A stretch of DNA of 64,000 nt from Tilletia caries (lineage: Eukaryota > Basidiomycota > Exobasidiomycetes > Tilletiales > Tilletiaceae), in assembly GCA_032718865.1 (NCBI GenBank), contig JALUTQ010000028.1, positions 744,001 to 808,000 of the forward strand, read 5' to 3'. Shown here in pieces: positions 34,283 to 45,960 of this stretch (the stretch's first letter is position 1; the number at the start of each line of letters is the position of its first letter). Under the pieces are notes generated by a model. It saw nothing but the letters and a program-made list of their open reading frames with translations. It did not search any database and had not been told where the DNA came from. The translations under genes were made by a program, and so were the position numbers.

Positions 34283-37200
34283 ATGGACTTCCTCAAGTCA
34301 GTTTCCTCCGCCGTGCTCTCCAAGGCAACCGGTCCCCTCCCGAATGTATCCATCGAAGACCTGGATCTTTCCTACGAAGGCAAGACGATCTGGTCATTGC
34401 ACAAGGGTACCAAGAGAGTGAGCACCTTCGCAAAGCGCATTCTTCATGTTCTGCGGTCGTGACTGACAAGTACTTCCCTCATGCGCTGCGCAGGACGATT
34501 CAACGCCGGTCAGCGTCCTTGTATTCGACTCGCAGAAGCCTCTCAACAACCCACGCAAGTCTCTCCTGCCCCTCGCCAAGAATGCTCTGCGCAAGCTCAG
34601 GACCATGCGCCACCCGGACGTGCTGCGTCTCATCGACAGCGCCGAGACAGCCACAGCAGTGTACATCGCCGTCGAGCCTGTACGACCGCTGCGAGCCGTG
34701 CTAGAAGGAATGGCCGGGAAGGACGAAATGCGGTCTGAGTGGGTGACCTGGGGTCTTAGCAAGCTTGCAGTATGTGTACTTTCTCCTAATTTGACCACGC
34801 GCTTGGCCCTGGCTTCTACGCCCGAGCGCGGAACGCTGACAATGGACTTCTTTCCCTCCACTGTGTCGCCCCGCTGGCGCCTTTAGATTGCGGTCAAGTT
34901 CATCAACGTCGACGCTCAGTCAGCACACGGGAACATCAGGGTGGATAGCGTCTTCGTCACCCCCGCCGGCGAGTGGAGACTCGGCGGATTCGATACTTTG
35001 ACCGCAATGAACGATCCCGCGGGCATCCTCTTCGTGAGTACCTTACATCGTGCTCAGGAAACAGCCCGTGCGTAGCGTCCTGCGTTCTGACCGTATCTCA
35101 ACACGCACTTGGCAGAGTATGGGTGGAATCGTACCAGATGCGGGCCAATACGCCTCGCCAGAAGTGAAGCGGGGCGGCTGGGGTGCCTTGAAAGAGTGAG
35201 TTGAGCTGGTTCGTGCGCGCGCCGTTAAAAAGCGATCATCTTCCTCACCCAAGAATGTTCCGAATCGAACTCCAAATCGCTCTAGACTGGAACCACACGC
35301 TCTCGATTCTTACGGTATCGGCCTGCTATTATTCGAGTCCTACAACGGCGTACATCCATCTCAGATCGGGAGCGGCTTACCACCGGTAGGCAGAATACCT
35401 CCCGCCATCTATGCGCTCGCGAATAGACTGCTTTCCCCTTCACCGAAGGGCAGGATGTCGAGTTCCCAGTTCTTGGAGGTCGGTGATTCAGATGGGGGTT
35501 TCTTCAAGGGGAACCGGCTACAGAACGTTGCGTCGGGGATGGACTCGTTCATGCTTAGCTCGGACAGCGAGCGCGGGGCTCTCATGCGGTACGTTCGTCC
35601 CCTTCAGCTTGAGGCAGTACCTGACCTAAGTCATCAAGGCATAAATGCTCACGTTCCCTTGTGCGCTCATCCAGTGTCTTGGCCGAATCATCGGAGGCGT
35701 TCCCTTCCGAGTTTCTGCAACACAAGGTGCTACCATCGCTACTTCAAGCACTCTCATATAACCCCGCCTTGCAAGCTCAGCAGACGCTGTCCGCCCCTAC
35801 CATGCACGCCGCCAAGATTCTGCCACTGGTCTTGAAGCTCGGCAGTCCGTTGGCAGAGAAGGAGTGGAACGAATCAATCAGTCCCACGATTGTCAAATGC
35901 TACGGCAGCCCCGACCGCGCCATGCGCATGTCTCTACTGGAAAACTTGGAACTCTATTCGAATCGACTGTCGCTGAAGGTCGTATGCGACAAGATCTGGC
36001 CACGTCTGATCACGGGATTCCATGATACAGTCCCGGCGCTACGCGAAGCCACCTTACGATCGATTCTTCCGCTCGCGCCCAAGTTGAGCGATCGGATTCT
36101 GAATAACGACCTCCTGCGGTACCTCGCCAAGACACAGGTCGACATCGAACCCGGCATTCGAACGAACACGACGGTCCTCCTCGGTCGTCTGTCCGAAAAG
36201 CTCTCTCTGAACACGCGGAGAAAGGTGCTCATTCCCGCGTTCGCGCGCAGTCTGAAAGATGCCTTTGTTCATGCGCGTATGGCTGGACTAATGGCTCTCA
36301 TGGCCACAGCAGATAGCTTCGAAGGCGACGACCTGGCGACGCAGGTCTTACCAGCCATCTGTCCTGCGCTGATGGATAAGGAGAAGAGTGTGCGAGAACA
36401 GGCGGATAAGGGCGTGGCGCTCTTCTTGCAGCGAGTCAAGGTTGCGGCGGCTAGTATGCCGGACACGGTTCTTCCGCCTGAAGGTGTGAATGGGATGGGT
36501 ATGGGAAGTGGTGGTGGCAGTGGGACACCAATGCCGTACGCCCCAGCCAACAAGAGTTTGGCAGAGTCGCTCATGTCCACTGCGGTCTCTTCGGCGGGCG
36601 GTGCTGCGTCGGCGTTGGCATCATGGGCGGCAACAGCGGCGGCTTCAAAGGCGGCGACCGACTCCTCTACATCCTCGATCCCTTCTGCTGCGATAGTGCC
36701 AGTCCCGCCCGCATCTTCGATCCCGCAGGGCGAGTCAATGAGCTCGGCGGCCAACACCACCCTCGACGTCTGGGGTAATCAAACGAATGGGGAAGACGAT
36801 GAGGAGGACGAAGAGGACGAAGGGGCCAAGCTTGCTCAGAGCTTCGCGACACCCAAACCGGTTATGCCATCTGCGTCAGATCTTCTCTCTGACTCGGCGA
36901 TGGATCGTAGCCCGATGGATGACGCTCGACCCTTTGCGTTTGGGCAGGTATCAGGCTTGTCTGCTTCCTCGGCGCGGGCTGGGTCGGGGGCCAGGTCCGG
37001 GTCGTCGTCCCCTGGTGCATGGGAACCTATGGTGCCCGTCTCGCTTCATGCAGTTCGGCCAAAGGTACCACTATCGCCATCCTCGCCTGCCCGAGCACCG
37101 CCAACTCGTACACCCGCACGAGTCACACCCGCAACAGCAGCTGTGCCCTCGTCATCCTCATCATCATCGGCAGGAACCCGAACACCCACGCTTGCAGCTG

Positions 37201-37486
37201 CACCCTCTTCGGCATTTGCTTCTTCATCTCGAGCTGCGTCGCCGGCTGTGCTGGGGTCGTCGAGTCCAGCGGCTGCCCCTTCACCGCCTCCTGCCCCGGC
37301 TGGACCGCCGATGACGAAGGAGGAGAAGAGGGCGGAGATGGAGCGAAAGAGAGAGGAGCGGAAAGCAGTGAGTATTGACCCCCCTGTTCCTTTCCTTCTG
37401 AGCCGCTTGACTCAACCCCAGTGTGCTCACGCACTCATGTCCCCTTGCAGAAATTGGCCCAGATGAAGAACCGGCCTCGGCCATGA
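34283..37486 (+). CDS. SCY1: SCY1-like pseudokinase with HEAT repeats (SCYL1/Cex1 type)
   Basis: Family members are catalytically poor kinase-fold proteins followed by HEAT repeats, acting in Golgi-ER COPI traffic and tRNA export. Seven exons: 34283-34417, 34494-34769, 34887-35033, 35116-35195, 35286-35588, 35675-37367 and 37451-37486, total 889 aa. The N-terminus MDFLKSVSSAVLSKATGP and the kinase-like region (RHPDVLRLID; GNIRVDSVFVTPAGEWRLGG) lack the HRD and DFG catalytic motifs. After LDSYGIGLLLFESYNG the linker RIPPAIYALANRLLSP leads into HEAT repeats in exon 6. The C-terminal third is Ser/Pro-rich with an acidic patch, then a charged coiled-coil-like end (KEEKRAEMERKREERKA) and KLAQMKNRPRP. 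The exon 4-5 join uses the CTCTAG acceptor ending at 35285; other nearby acceptors break the frame. Confidence 0.88.
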
Positions 37487-38504
37487 ACTGTGAGAGGCGA
37501 CGCTTATCGAGGTCGGGACCATGCCCGGAATCGAAGCCACGGCAGATCAAGGGCTCGATGGATTACGAGCAGCAGCAGCAGCAAGTCGGTCTCAGAGCTA
37601 CTTAGGTCACCGCCCTTGCTGCAATCATACATTCCTTACAAGCGCATTGGTGGCACGGTGGCCGTACATCTTGTCTGACGTTCCCGACAACGAGCACCTC
37701 GTCGTCGTTGTCGAGTAGCTCAGGCTTTGTCACGTCCCTGCCAGAGTTACACTCCATGTGTGCAGCACAACCACACTCGATGGAGGGCGAAGAGGCAACG
37801 TTCACACACGATCGGGACAGTGAAAGATAGCATGAGGATTGATGATCGTGATGCATTGCAGGGTCAGGGTCTGGGATACATTCGTTGAAGCTCATTGGTA
37901 GATCCACAAGGGTTAGTGCGTAGCATGGAAGACTTGATGTGAGGACTCACCTTGCCGGATGGGGAGGAGTAGAAACCGGAAAGGGTGGGCGGTCTCGAGC
38001 AGGGTAGTTCATGACAGTGAGTGACGACGACATGGGTAAAGCTCGAGGTCGAGGTGGAAGATGAAGTCGGAAGGGAAGGCGAGGTCGGTGTCGGTGTCGG
38101 TGTCGATTTCGGGGAGGAAGGCGAAGGCAACATCCAGGGCGTGAGTATCGGTGACGGCGACCAAGGAAGGGCGAGGAGGAGAGCGAGACGGGGACGGTGT
38201 CGGCGAGGAGAGCATGAGAGACGAGACAGCCAAGAGGGAGAGATCACGTTAATCAACACAGTGGGATGACAAAATGAGCTCAGGGGAGGAAGATGGTACT
38301 CACCCCCGAAGGGTCTCGCGCCTCTCCTCTCCGCATTGAGGGGATTCCCCCGGGTGACACCTCACACCCGAGGGATGCGGATCAGGCAGAGAGGCGCTCG
38401 ATAGACGCAGCGACATTGTTGACCCTCCCCCTCGGAGGAATGCCACTGCGCCGAAAGGGGACCCAAGTCTACGCCCCGAGATTGTGAGGTCGGTACCACG
38501 CCAG

Positions 38505-38710
38505 CTAGGCTACCCCTCTGAAGTGCCACCGGATTCCCGCCCCCGTGCCCTAGACCTCGGTCCAGGGCACCGGATTGGAAGGTCGGTTCGACCCCAGAGG
38601 GTGCCCTTGCTGAAATACCACCGAACTCCCGCCCCCGTGCCCTAGACTTGTCCACGGCACCGGATTGGGAGGTCGGTTCGACCCCAGAGAGGTACCCTCT
38701 CTAAAATTCG
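38505..38710. repeat. Tandem repeat of about 92 bp, present in both arms
   Basis: Two to three units share GAACCGACCTCCCAATCCGG-like and CTAGGGCACGGGGGCGGGA-like segments (complementary strand). The same array is at 60,060-60,270 in the right arm. Frames of 64-97 codons across it are identical in both arms, but the composition gives no reason to call a protein. Confidence 0.55.
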
Positions 38711-39171
38711 TATCGAAATCCCGCACCCAATGACCTGGCCTCGGCCCCCCATGAGTGTGTCAGTTGGCTCCCAGCCCCCACGTCCCTTGATCATCATGAA
38801 TAGGGGCCCGCCCGTCCTTGGTGTTGTGCCCTTGCCGACCAATGCCAAGTGTAGGTCGAGGTCGGGGTGTTGACCTTTGTTGAGGACCCATGAGAGAGTG
38901 AGATGGCATTGGTTGTCTTGACGTCGGGATGTTGTGCGTTAAGACGTTTGGCTTGGCGAAGGGCAGGACGGACGGGACTTGCTCGTGGGAGAGGGAGACC
39001 TAACGACGGGGGCAGACGACAGGAAGCCGTGCCCGTGGACCCGTGATCCCGTAGACCAGCGAAATCCAAGACCCGTGGACCGAAGTATTGCGACCCTGTG
39101 TGAGTGGGTGTGTGGGTACAAGGTGAACGAGTGGATGAGTGGACCATTGGATGAGTGGACCAGTGGGTATT

Positions 39172-39480
39172 TAGGTGTGTGAAGGTGTGTATGTGTGTGT
39201 GCATGCGTGTGTGCAGGTGGGTGGGTAGGTGGGTGGGTCATGGGTGGCCAGACGTATAGATGGATATCGACCGCCGAATGCTTGAGCAAGGGAGCTTGCA
39301 GAAGGGAGGACTTGATGAAGGTCGATATTTAAACCGATCTTGATACATGTGTGTGTGCTTGTGTATGCGTGTGTGTGCGTGTGCGTGTGCGTGTATGTGT
39401 GTGTGTGTTTGTGTGCGTGTATGTGTGTGTATGTGGGTGTGTGAGAGTGTGTGTGTATAGATGAGTGTGCGAGTGTGTGT
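39172..39480. repeat. TG/GTGTGC-rich microsatellite
   Basis: Long interrupted GT runs. The matching CA run in the right arm is at about 57,777-57,835 and is much shorter, so the tract has changed length since the arms duplicated. Confidence 0.8.
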
Positions 39481-39791
39481 GAGGGATCGAAGACGAGAGG
39501 AGGAGTCGTCTCGAGCAGGTTGGGTGAGGAGGAAATCTGGGAGGGGGGTTGGAGTGGGAAGGGCCTTGTTATATACCTTTGCACCCCCCTCCCAAAAGCG
39601 ACCAATTTTCGACCATCTTCCTGCGTCCTTCGAGGGCCTTCCACGTTTGATGGGGTTGTGATCGAGTTCTTGATTGGGTCGTGATGGAGGTCAAGTAGTC
39701 GGGGCAGGGAAGGAAAGAGCGCCTCGTGCCTCCCACTTTGCAGAAACTGGAAGAGGTTTCAATGGTTAGATTGAAGTGCACATTTGTTCCG

Positions 39792-40333
39792 GCACGATGC
39801 CTCCTTGACCGCGGGCGGGCCCGTCTCTTCCTTCTATGTGCTTCCCCTCTTGCTCCACCGTGATAGCTTGTAGACGCCGTGCTGCCATCTGAATCAATCA
39901 GTGCATGCTGAGACTCTGTGCCAGGCAAGATGCTGCCCGGCTGTGAGAGCAGTGGAAACATATGAAAGTCTAGGTCAGCGCTCGGTCCCCTTGGCCCCAT
40001 GTGCTTTGTTCCGGAACAAAACCTCAACCTCGACTCACGCACCAATATATCAATACGCTAAGTCTCTCGATGTCGTCGTGCACAGCGACCGCACCCTCTC
40101 TGCAGATCGACATCCGATCCAGTCCCGTGGTGGTCGTTGATGTCGACTTGTCGTTCTCGCGTGCGTTCGGCAGTGGATTGAGACAGATGGCGAAATGACG
40201 GAGAAGAAGCACGAGCAAGTTCTCAACGGCGTCTGGGTAAAGGTGAAAGATGTCAGTCGCATGCAATTGGCAGAAGAATATGTATACGCAGACCGGAAAT
40301 CATGTGAACGTACCAAGCTTCTGAATTACTAAG
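39792..40333 (-). pseudogene. Broken inverted copy of the NUP192 3' end
   Basis: Matches the end of NUP192 exon 3, intron 3, exon 4, intron 4 and exon 5 (56,204-56,672). It has several substitutions, a disrupted exon 4 end and a 4-bp GATT duplication in exon 5 that shifts the frame. It runs without interruption through the point where the true gene carries a 755-bp element, so it preserves the pre-insertion sequence. Confidence 0.9.
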
Positions 40334-40356
40334 ACACACACGAACCGCACGGACCA

Positions 40357-40357
<1 letters not shown>

Positions 40358-40392
<35 letters not shown>
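40358..40392. repeat. GAGCAC hexamer microsatellite
   Basis: About six units of CGAGCA in a row. It lies just inside the left arm. Confidence 0.85.
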
Positions 40393-41339
40393 GTAGGGTG
40401 CGTTGCCGGGTGATGGTGTTCCTGGGAGGGTAGCGTTATGCTGACGGCGATGGGTAGGATCATTTGGTAGTCAGCGAGTGCGTCCATGAAGCTTCGGGCT
40501 TCTACCGCTTCTTCCACTCACTCTTGAGGCTCGACGCACTCGGTGTCGATGTCGACGAACGCAGGATGGAGTCGAAGTAGCCGATCGGTCCTGGACACTG
40601 CTCGAAGACTGGAGGAGAGGAGAGGGAGGTGAATAGACTAAGTGAATGGATGGCTTTGGATGGCTTGACAGGCGAGGGTGGGATCAAAGGGGATGGAGAG
40701 GGGAGAGATGAGGAGGAATGAAGAGTGTCAGCATGCTGGCCTGCTCGTATGCGCTCGCACTCGCTGGTATGCTCTGGCGGATTGATGTGTCTGCCGTCCA
40801 AGGTCTTGCCACTTGCATCCCTCAACGTCCTTGAATGGCCTGGCAAAAGGGTCGTCTTTATGAACCTGTGGAAGAGAACGATGCGGTCAGGGCAGCAAGT
40901 AAATGGAGGGAAGAAAGGCTGGTAACGATCAATGACTCGGGAAGGGAAAGCAAAGGGGATAGAAAGGATGCCTCAAACGTTGCAGAAAATGACGAGCTTG
41001 CCCTGGGAGGAGAGTTGCGAACAATGTGCAGAGCATATGTGGGACGTAGGTATGATAGGGAGGCACTGAGAATGCTGAATTCAGTTGAGCCCGAAGCGGT
41101 CAGGCACTGGGAGACGTAGAAATCAGAAGAGATGGAGTTAGCTCGGAGGTGTGGACGACGAGGCGAGAGACGTTCGGACTCACAGAGGACAGGTGCGATG
41201 AGGGACCAAGTGTAGATGGCTATGCAGAGCCAACTCGAGACGACGCGCATCCACATCGCAGTTAGTGGAAATACGCCCGGTGAAGACGATAGGCGCGCCG
41301 GTGTAGGAGCTTGAGTCCCCGTCAATAGATAGGATCTAT

Positions 41340-41953
41340 CTAATACCTAAACATCTTGACGAAGTGCCAATCGTTCCGGAGCATGGCGACGAGGTAAGCC
41401 ACGGTGGCAAAGGTGAGGTGGAAGGACGCAGAATGCCGACAATCGTCGTTCCCGCTCCGAGACGATGACATGCCTCGAGCACCGAAGAGTTTACGTCGTA
41501 TTATCCCTGGTCCTCCTCGTCGAGTGCAGAGGCGCTGACCACGGTCGTTGTTTTGGCCGTGACCTTCGACCCCGAGTGATGGCTGATGAGGCTCGGGTTT
41601 CCACGATACAGACCCGTCACTGTACGAAGCCCCCTCACATTCAATCCTCCCGCTTCCGCCCAAGACGAGCGAACGGAAGTCCAGCACAGGCCGGAACAGG
41701 CGAAGGGGCCGAATACGGAAGGGTTCCATAGGCTTCAAGACGTCGAAACCGGCAAGAAAGGGCTGCTGGCCCGGGTCGACGTCCGGTGTATGGGAGCCTT
41801 TGATACCTGTGTCCCTCCACGTGAGTCGGGCGAAGGTACCGCCAAAGCCAGCCTCGACCCCTTAAGGACCGCTTGTTCGACTGCCGTCTGCGTGACTGCA
41901 GCCATGCCGTCGTCGTCGTCTTGGTTGGCGTAGGAATTTGGACGCCCGGGCTC
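41340..41953 (-). pseudogene. Downstream part of a host gene split by two transposons (gene X)
   Basis: An open minus-strand frame enters here from the MULE insertion site (CEPGRPNSYANQDDDDG). It continues in frame with pieces at 44,407-44,382 and 49,654-49,567 once both elements and one copy of each target duplication are removed. Near 41,850 the protein-like reading moves to another frame (VEAGFGGTFARLTW, then GFDVLKPMEPFRIRP), which suggests a one-base change or an unrecognised intron. A hydrophobic stretch near 41,390 (FHLTFATVAYLVAML) may be a membrane segment. I do not recognise the family. Further possible exons lie between 40,500 and 41,330 (for example WLCIAIYTWSLIAPVL) but I cannot join them reliably. 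Confidence 0.55.
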
Positions 41954-41962
41954 GCAAGTCGC
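41954..41962. repeat. Left 9-bp target duplication of the MULE (GCAAGTCGC)
   Basis: The same nine bases are at 44,382-44,390 directly after the right inverted end. Nine bases is the usual target duplication size of Mutator-like elements. Confidence 0.95.
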
Positions 41963-44381
41963 GGGGCCGCCTAAGGACACAACACCCACAGCTAGGCACA
42001 CAACTAATCACTGCGCACACAACTGATCACTGCGCACACAACTGTGTGAAGGTGGTCACTGTTCACACGGAAGAATGGAGGAGGCAGCAGATGAACCAGA
42101 AACGGAAAATCATATTGAAGTCGAGAGTCAAAAAAATGAAATGAAGAGAAAGGAAGAATTCCCATGGATGCATGCAGAAGGCTGAGAGACCGAGGAATGG
42201 CAGAGACTACGCTTCGGGGCACTGGTTGAGCCTATGAGCGGTAGACTGGCACTTGCCGCACGGCTGCGGACAATGAGCGGAGTCGTGCGATGGCTGATGA
42301 CAATTGCGACAACGCCGCTTGCTTTTGGCATGCTGCTGCTCGGCCTTTTTCGTTCCCGGTCAGGATTCGGCCACTGCTCGTTGTTGAAGGCCGTCCCTGC
42401 TTTTTGCGAGGCAGGAGGGGATCGAGGACGCGGGGAAGACGAGGATTGTCCATACCGGCTGCCGTGCGCCACTGCGGATGGATTGATGTGAGAGGCAAAG
42501 GCAATTCCAGCTCATGAAGGAGGCGCATCGTGTGCCTGCATGGAAGGCCCATCGTCGCAGGGATAATGCAGCAGGGTGAATCGGATGAGGCAGACTCCTG
42601 CAGAGACTGTTCCGGCAGCTCCGCGTCTCCAGCTCGCACCACCTGCTGTTCTCGTGCCTTCTCCTTTGCCGCAGCTCGGCGGGCCAGTTCATCCTGGGTC
42701 TTGAGTATGTTCAGAGCGTACCGAGACACGTTGACTGTGAGTTCGGAAAAGAATGGATCACCCAGAACAGGCAAGGGAATTTTTTGGCGGTCATTCAGAA
42801 AGTCGCTGGCGATGTGCGTGTGCTGGGCAACAAAATGGTTGTTGACCGCTTGTGTCACCGTGAACAGATTGCCATGGCGGGAATGCAAAAAAAATTTCTT
42901 TAGCGTTGCGTGCGCACCCTCCGTCCTGGACGTGACCCGCGTGCCCATATGCGGATGTCTGTCGATATAGGCATTGACCCAGAGATGTTCGGCGGATAAT
43001 TTGAGATCAATGTAGTCCACCAAGGCGGGGAAAGTGTCGCTCCATTCGTTTTTGAAGCACGTCCACGGCGTCCTCAAGTGCATCAAACGTTGGGGCGCCT
43101 CTGATCGTGTCGAAGTCGTGCAGAAATCTCTGAAATTCGTCCTCGTCTTGCAATAAAGGACGTGCGGTCTTGGAAACATTCTGCCGAATGTGCCATTGAC
43201 ACAGAACATGCGCAGAATTCGGCAGAGTGTTCAGGATGGCGGCGCTGATGGCTGCGTCTGCGTCCGTAACAATCACGTCCGGGGCGAAGTCGAAAGCGAT
43301 CTCCTTGAGCGCATTGAATGACCACATATAAGTCATCGTCGTTTCGTCGGGAAGGAATGCAAGCGCAGCGGTGAAGGATCGGTTTGAACTCGTCAGACCC
43401 ACGAAATGAAGAAGCGGCATACGGTTTTGGTTGGTGTTGTATGTGGCATCGACTGTGATCACGGTCCCAAACCGATGGAGAAGCTTGAGCGCTTTGGGAT
43501 GGCTGAACAAAAGGCCATCGAGTCGGTGGGTTTCGCCGCTGATGCGCGTGAGGAGAGTACGATGAGGCCATTTCTGCTCCACGAGCCAGTCGAGAAGGGC
43601 TTCCGACGGGGCCAGGCCTTGCAGCTTCTCGCGTCGATGAGTCTGAATGAGGTTGCTGACATCTTTGGCCGTTACCAGCAAAGGGGGGGACGCGCTGGGC
43701 GAGAAAAGGAACGATCTGTCGCGCGCTCGTGCCATGCCGAACCATGTCAAGGACCTGTTCTCGCGAAGCCACGTCGAATCGCCGCAAAATAGGATGAGCC
43801 AGAGTCGAAACCGACGCCTCGTGTCCGGAGTGTTCAGCGCAATCCACTGCGATCGACCAGATTTCTTCTCCATTGGTTCCGACCTTGAGAAATATGCGGG
43901 AACGGAACGAGCAGCTGTTTTTGCGCGTTGAATGCTTGCGCTGCCGATCTTCGTCCTGGATTTTGCGCGTGTTTCTGTATTCTCCGCCGCGATCGCAGAT
44001 AAAGTAAAGGTAGCGGCCACCTTTGGCCGAGCGAGAGGTGACCAAAGCATAGCCATGAGCTTCTGCCCAGGTTTGCTGATAGGCTTTGGCATCATCACTG
44101 CTGTCAAAAGTGGTGTCGATAGGGGGAGGAAGCATTTGCGGTGTGTTGAGCTCCGCGGCGTCAACCGCCAAGTCGGCGAAGAAGTCCATGTCTGATGTTG
44201 ATGGGTTAGCCATTTTTGCTGTGGTCATAGAGAGAACGAGAAAAAAAGAGATGGACGCGCTGTCTTTCAATCTTTTCGACGCGTCGCGCGCGCTCTCCAC
44301 AGTTGTGTGCGCAGTGATCAGTTGTGTGCGCAGTGATTAGTTGTGTGCCTAGCTGTGGGTGTTGTGTCCTTAGGCGGCCCC
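41963..44381 (-). mobile_element. Mutator-like element (MULE), 2419 bp, complete ends
   Basis: Terminal inverted repeats of 84 bp are perfect by eye (41,963-42,046 and 44,298-44,381) and begin GGGGCCGCCTAAGGACACAA. Each contains a duplicated inner motif CTGCGCACACAACT. A 9-bp duplication GCAAGTCGC flanks the element. It carries one transposase gene on the minus strand with two frameshifts. Perfect ends suggest a recent insertion. It lies in an exon of gene X. Confidence 0.95.
42232..44213 (-). pseudogene. MULE transposase (FAR1-related), two frameshifts
   Basis: The reading starts at ATG 44,213 (MANPSTSDMDFFADL), with an N-terminal FAR1/WRKY-GCM1-like zinc region (GYALVTSRSAKGGRYLYFICDRGGEY). 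It then shifts frame near 43,690 at a run of seven C (minus strand). The MULE core follows: VITVDATYNTNQNRMPLLHF, VIVTDADAAISAAI and HVLCQWHIRQNV. A second shift occurs near 43,050 at an A5 run before EWSDTFPALVDYIDLK. The C-terminus has a SWIM-like CxCx(n)CxH motif (CCIIPATMGLPCRHTMRLL). Both shifts are single-base changes at homopolymers, so either they are real inactivating mutations or sequence errors; with them corrected the protein would be about 660 aa. Confidence 0.88.
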
Positions 44382-44407
44382 GCAAGTCGCAGCTGTCTTC
44401 TTTCCCT
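44382..44407 (-). pseudogene. 26-bp slice of gene X exon between two transposons
   Basis: This slice includes the right MULE duplication (44,382-44,390) and 17 further bases. Read on the minus strand it supplies the codons between the two insertion points (GKKTAATC) in the frame that joins the flanking pieces. Confidence 0.7.
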
Positions 44408-44413
44408 CATTTG
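44408..44413. repeat. Left 6-bp target duplication (CATTTG)
   Basis: CATTTG precedes the left inverted end and is repeated at 49,567-49,572 after the right end. Confidence 0.85.
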
Positions 44414-44491
44414 TATGGAACGCCGTTTTCACCACCTTCGCTTTTCCCTTTTCCCTTTTCGCTTTTCCCTTTTCGCTTTTCCCTTTTCGCT

Positions 44492-45960
44492 TTTCGCTTT
44501 TCGCTTCTTCAGCTTCAGCTCAGTTGGAATCTCCCGGGCCCCTCGGAACGGAGAGGAACGGGACTCAGTCAAGAGGTTTCCGACGCCAAAGGGAGTGTAG
44601 ATTCATCGGGGATTAGGTAGTCAGTCGCACGGGGGTGCGCGAGCACCGTGCGAGGACCCCGCACACTGACTCCGTGCGAGGTCTGCGCGCCGCAGCGTTC
44701 GTGCGGTGGTCGCGCACCCCCGCGCGAGCCCTGGGGCGCGCGCAGACCGCGCGCAGGGCTCACCCATACCCCTTCTTCCATTGCAGCTCGCACTCAGGCC
44801 TCGCACACAAGTCAGTAATGAACGAATGAATGAATGAATCAGATTCTATTCAATGTCAACTATGTATTGAGGGAAGAGATGCAACCACAGTCTATGGAGT
44901 ATGGACTGGGGTGCTGGGTGGCGGGTGCATGATCGCATCAGAGTAAGTCGAGCGGAAAAAGGGAGCCGAGTCGAACAGGGATACCAGCCGAGCGTGCCGC
45001 AAATATGGTCGATGGAAGATGCTGTGGAGTGTGGCCTGTGTGCTGTGGGTGAGGGTTGAGGGGCTTGAGGGCTTGCCTCAAGTCATGGAGAAGACGCAAC
45101 AGCGATGGCCCATGTCTGTCGGCTGTCCCGGGTCCACGTCCACGCCCACCTGTAACTGCTGAAGATGAAAATGACAGTCAGAGCCCAGACTCCAGATTGA
45201 AGAGTTGCTGCAGACAAACAGGATTCGATCAACACTGGTGCATCTGAGCCCTGACTCCTAAGGGAAATTCAGCATTCAGTCAGATTTTGAAAGAGGTCAG
45301 CGAGCAAGCACAAACGCGGGCACAATCTGCAGGTCTCCAATATCAAGAGCAGCTGCTGTCTGCTGAGCCCTGAGGTATGCAATCCGTTGGCCGTTGCAGT
45401 ACTGTATCAAATCATGGTCACAGCGGCGAAGATAGAAAGAGAGAGGGTCAACGGTGATTACGGTTTGTGAAGAGAAAACAGTCAGCGAGTGCAGAGTGTA
45501 GCGTGCAGAGTGCTGCTGTCAAGAACTGAAAAGTGAGAAAAGGGCTGGAAACTCGAAGGAAGAGTTGAGAACGGGGCAGGAGGAAAGGGTTGGGGGAGTG
45601 TTGGACGTGTCACTTCACGACTCTTTCGGTTTTCGTAGCACATACCTCCTCTCAGCAAATTGTCGTTCCCAATGCATTCCCAAGTTCCCAACACCCGGAC
45701 ACGTAAGGTTGTAAGAATCTGGTAATCAGCAACAGAAACAGGAAAGGAGAGGATGTGAGTGAACGAGAATCTCCTCATCCAAACCCCCCTCCCCAACAAC
45801 ATCATCGACGCCATAGTCTTCCGCACCACCCATCTCCACGCCCGCCGCCTCCAGATCCTGCCTCTCCTCACGATCCATCAGCCCGACATCGAATCCCCGA
45901 CGTGCAGCATCCCAAGAACCTTTCCATCCCCACCAGACACCAGTACGATTCATAACCATA
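44492..45960. other. Left internal region of the 5.1-kb element
   Basis: Contains a GC-rich inverted repeat (44,629-44,722), a short GAAT run near 44,825, and minus-strand sequence at 45,730-45,990 that could be an alternative C-terminus of the transposase (VLTDMVMNRTGVWWGWKG, acidic end). No other gene is recognised. Confidence 0.45.
44629..44722. repeat. GC-rich imperfect hairpin
   Basis: CGGGGGTGCGCGA at 44,629-44,641 pairs with TCGCGCACCCCCG at 44,710-44,722. A nearby pair of GTCTGCGCGC-type segments can add a second stem. Confidence 0.6.

Larger units (their letters stand above)
37663..40335. repeat. Left arm of a long inverted repeat
   Basis: Reads, as the reverse complement, along 56,202-61,125. 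The inner end is a broken copy of the NUP192 3' end. The outer end contains remnants of an unrecognised spliced gene (for example the acidic run DDEVLVVGNVRQD shared with the other arm). Identity is uneven: about 38,290-39,060 is almost identical to 59,726-60,500, while the rest looks roughly 80-90 percent identical by eye. The arm lacks two insertions that are present in the right arm. Confidence 0.9.

Noticed and set aside
38655..38690. tRNA or SINE B-box (GGTTCGACCCC) in the arms
   Set aside because: The motif resembles a B box, but no acceptor stem, T-stem pairing or correctly spaced A box is present; GGTCGGTTCGACC is only a small palindrome in the tandem repeat.
42530..42970. Plus-strand frames across the MULE
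   Set aside because: They are shadows opposite the transposase, which has recognisable motifs on the minus strand.
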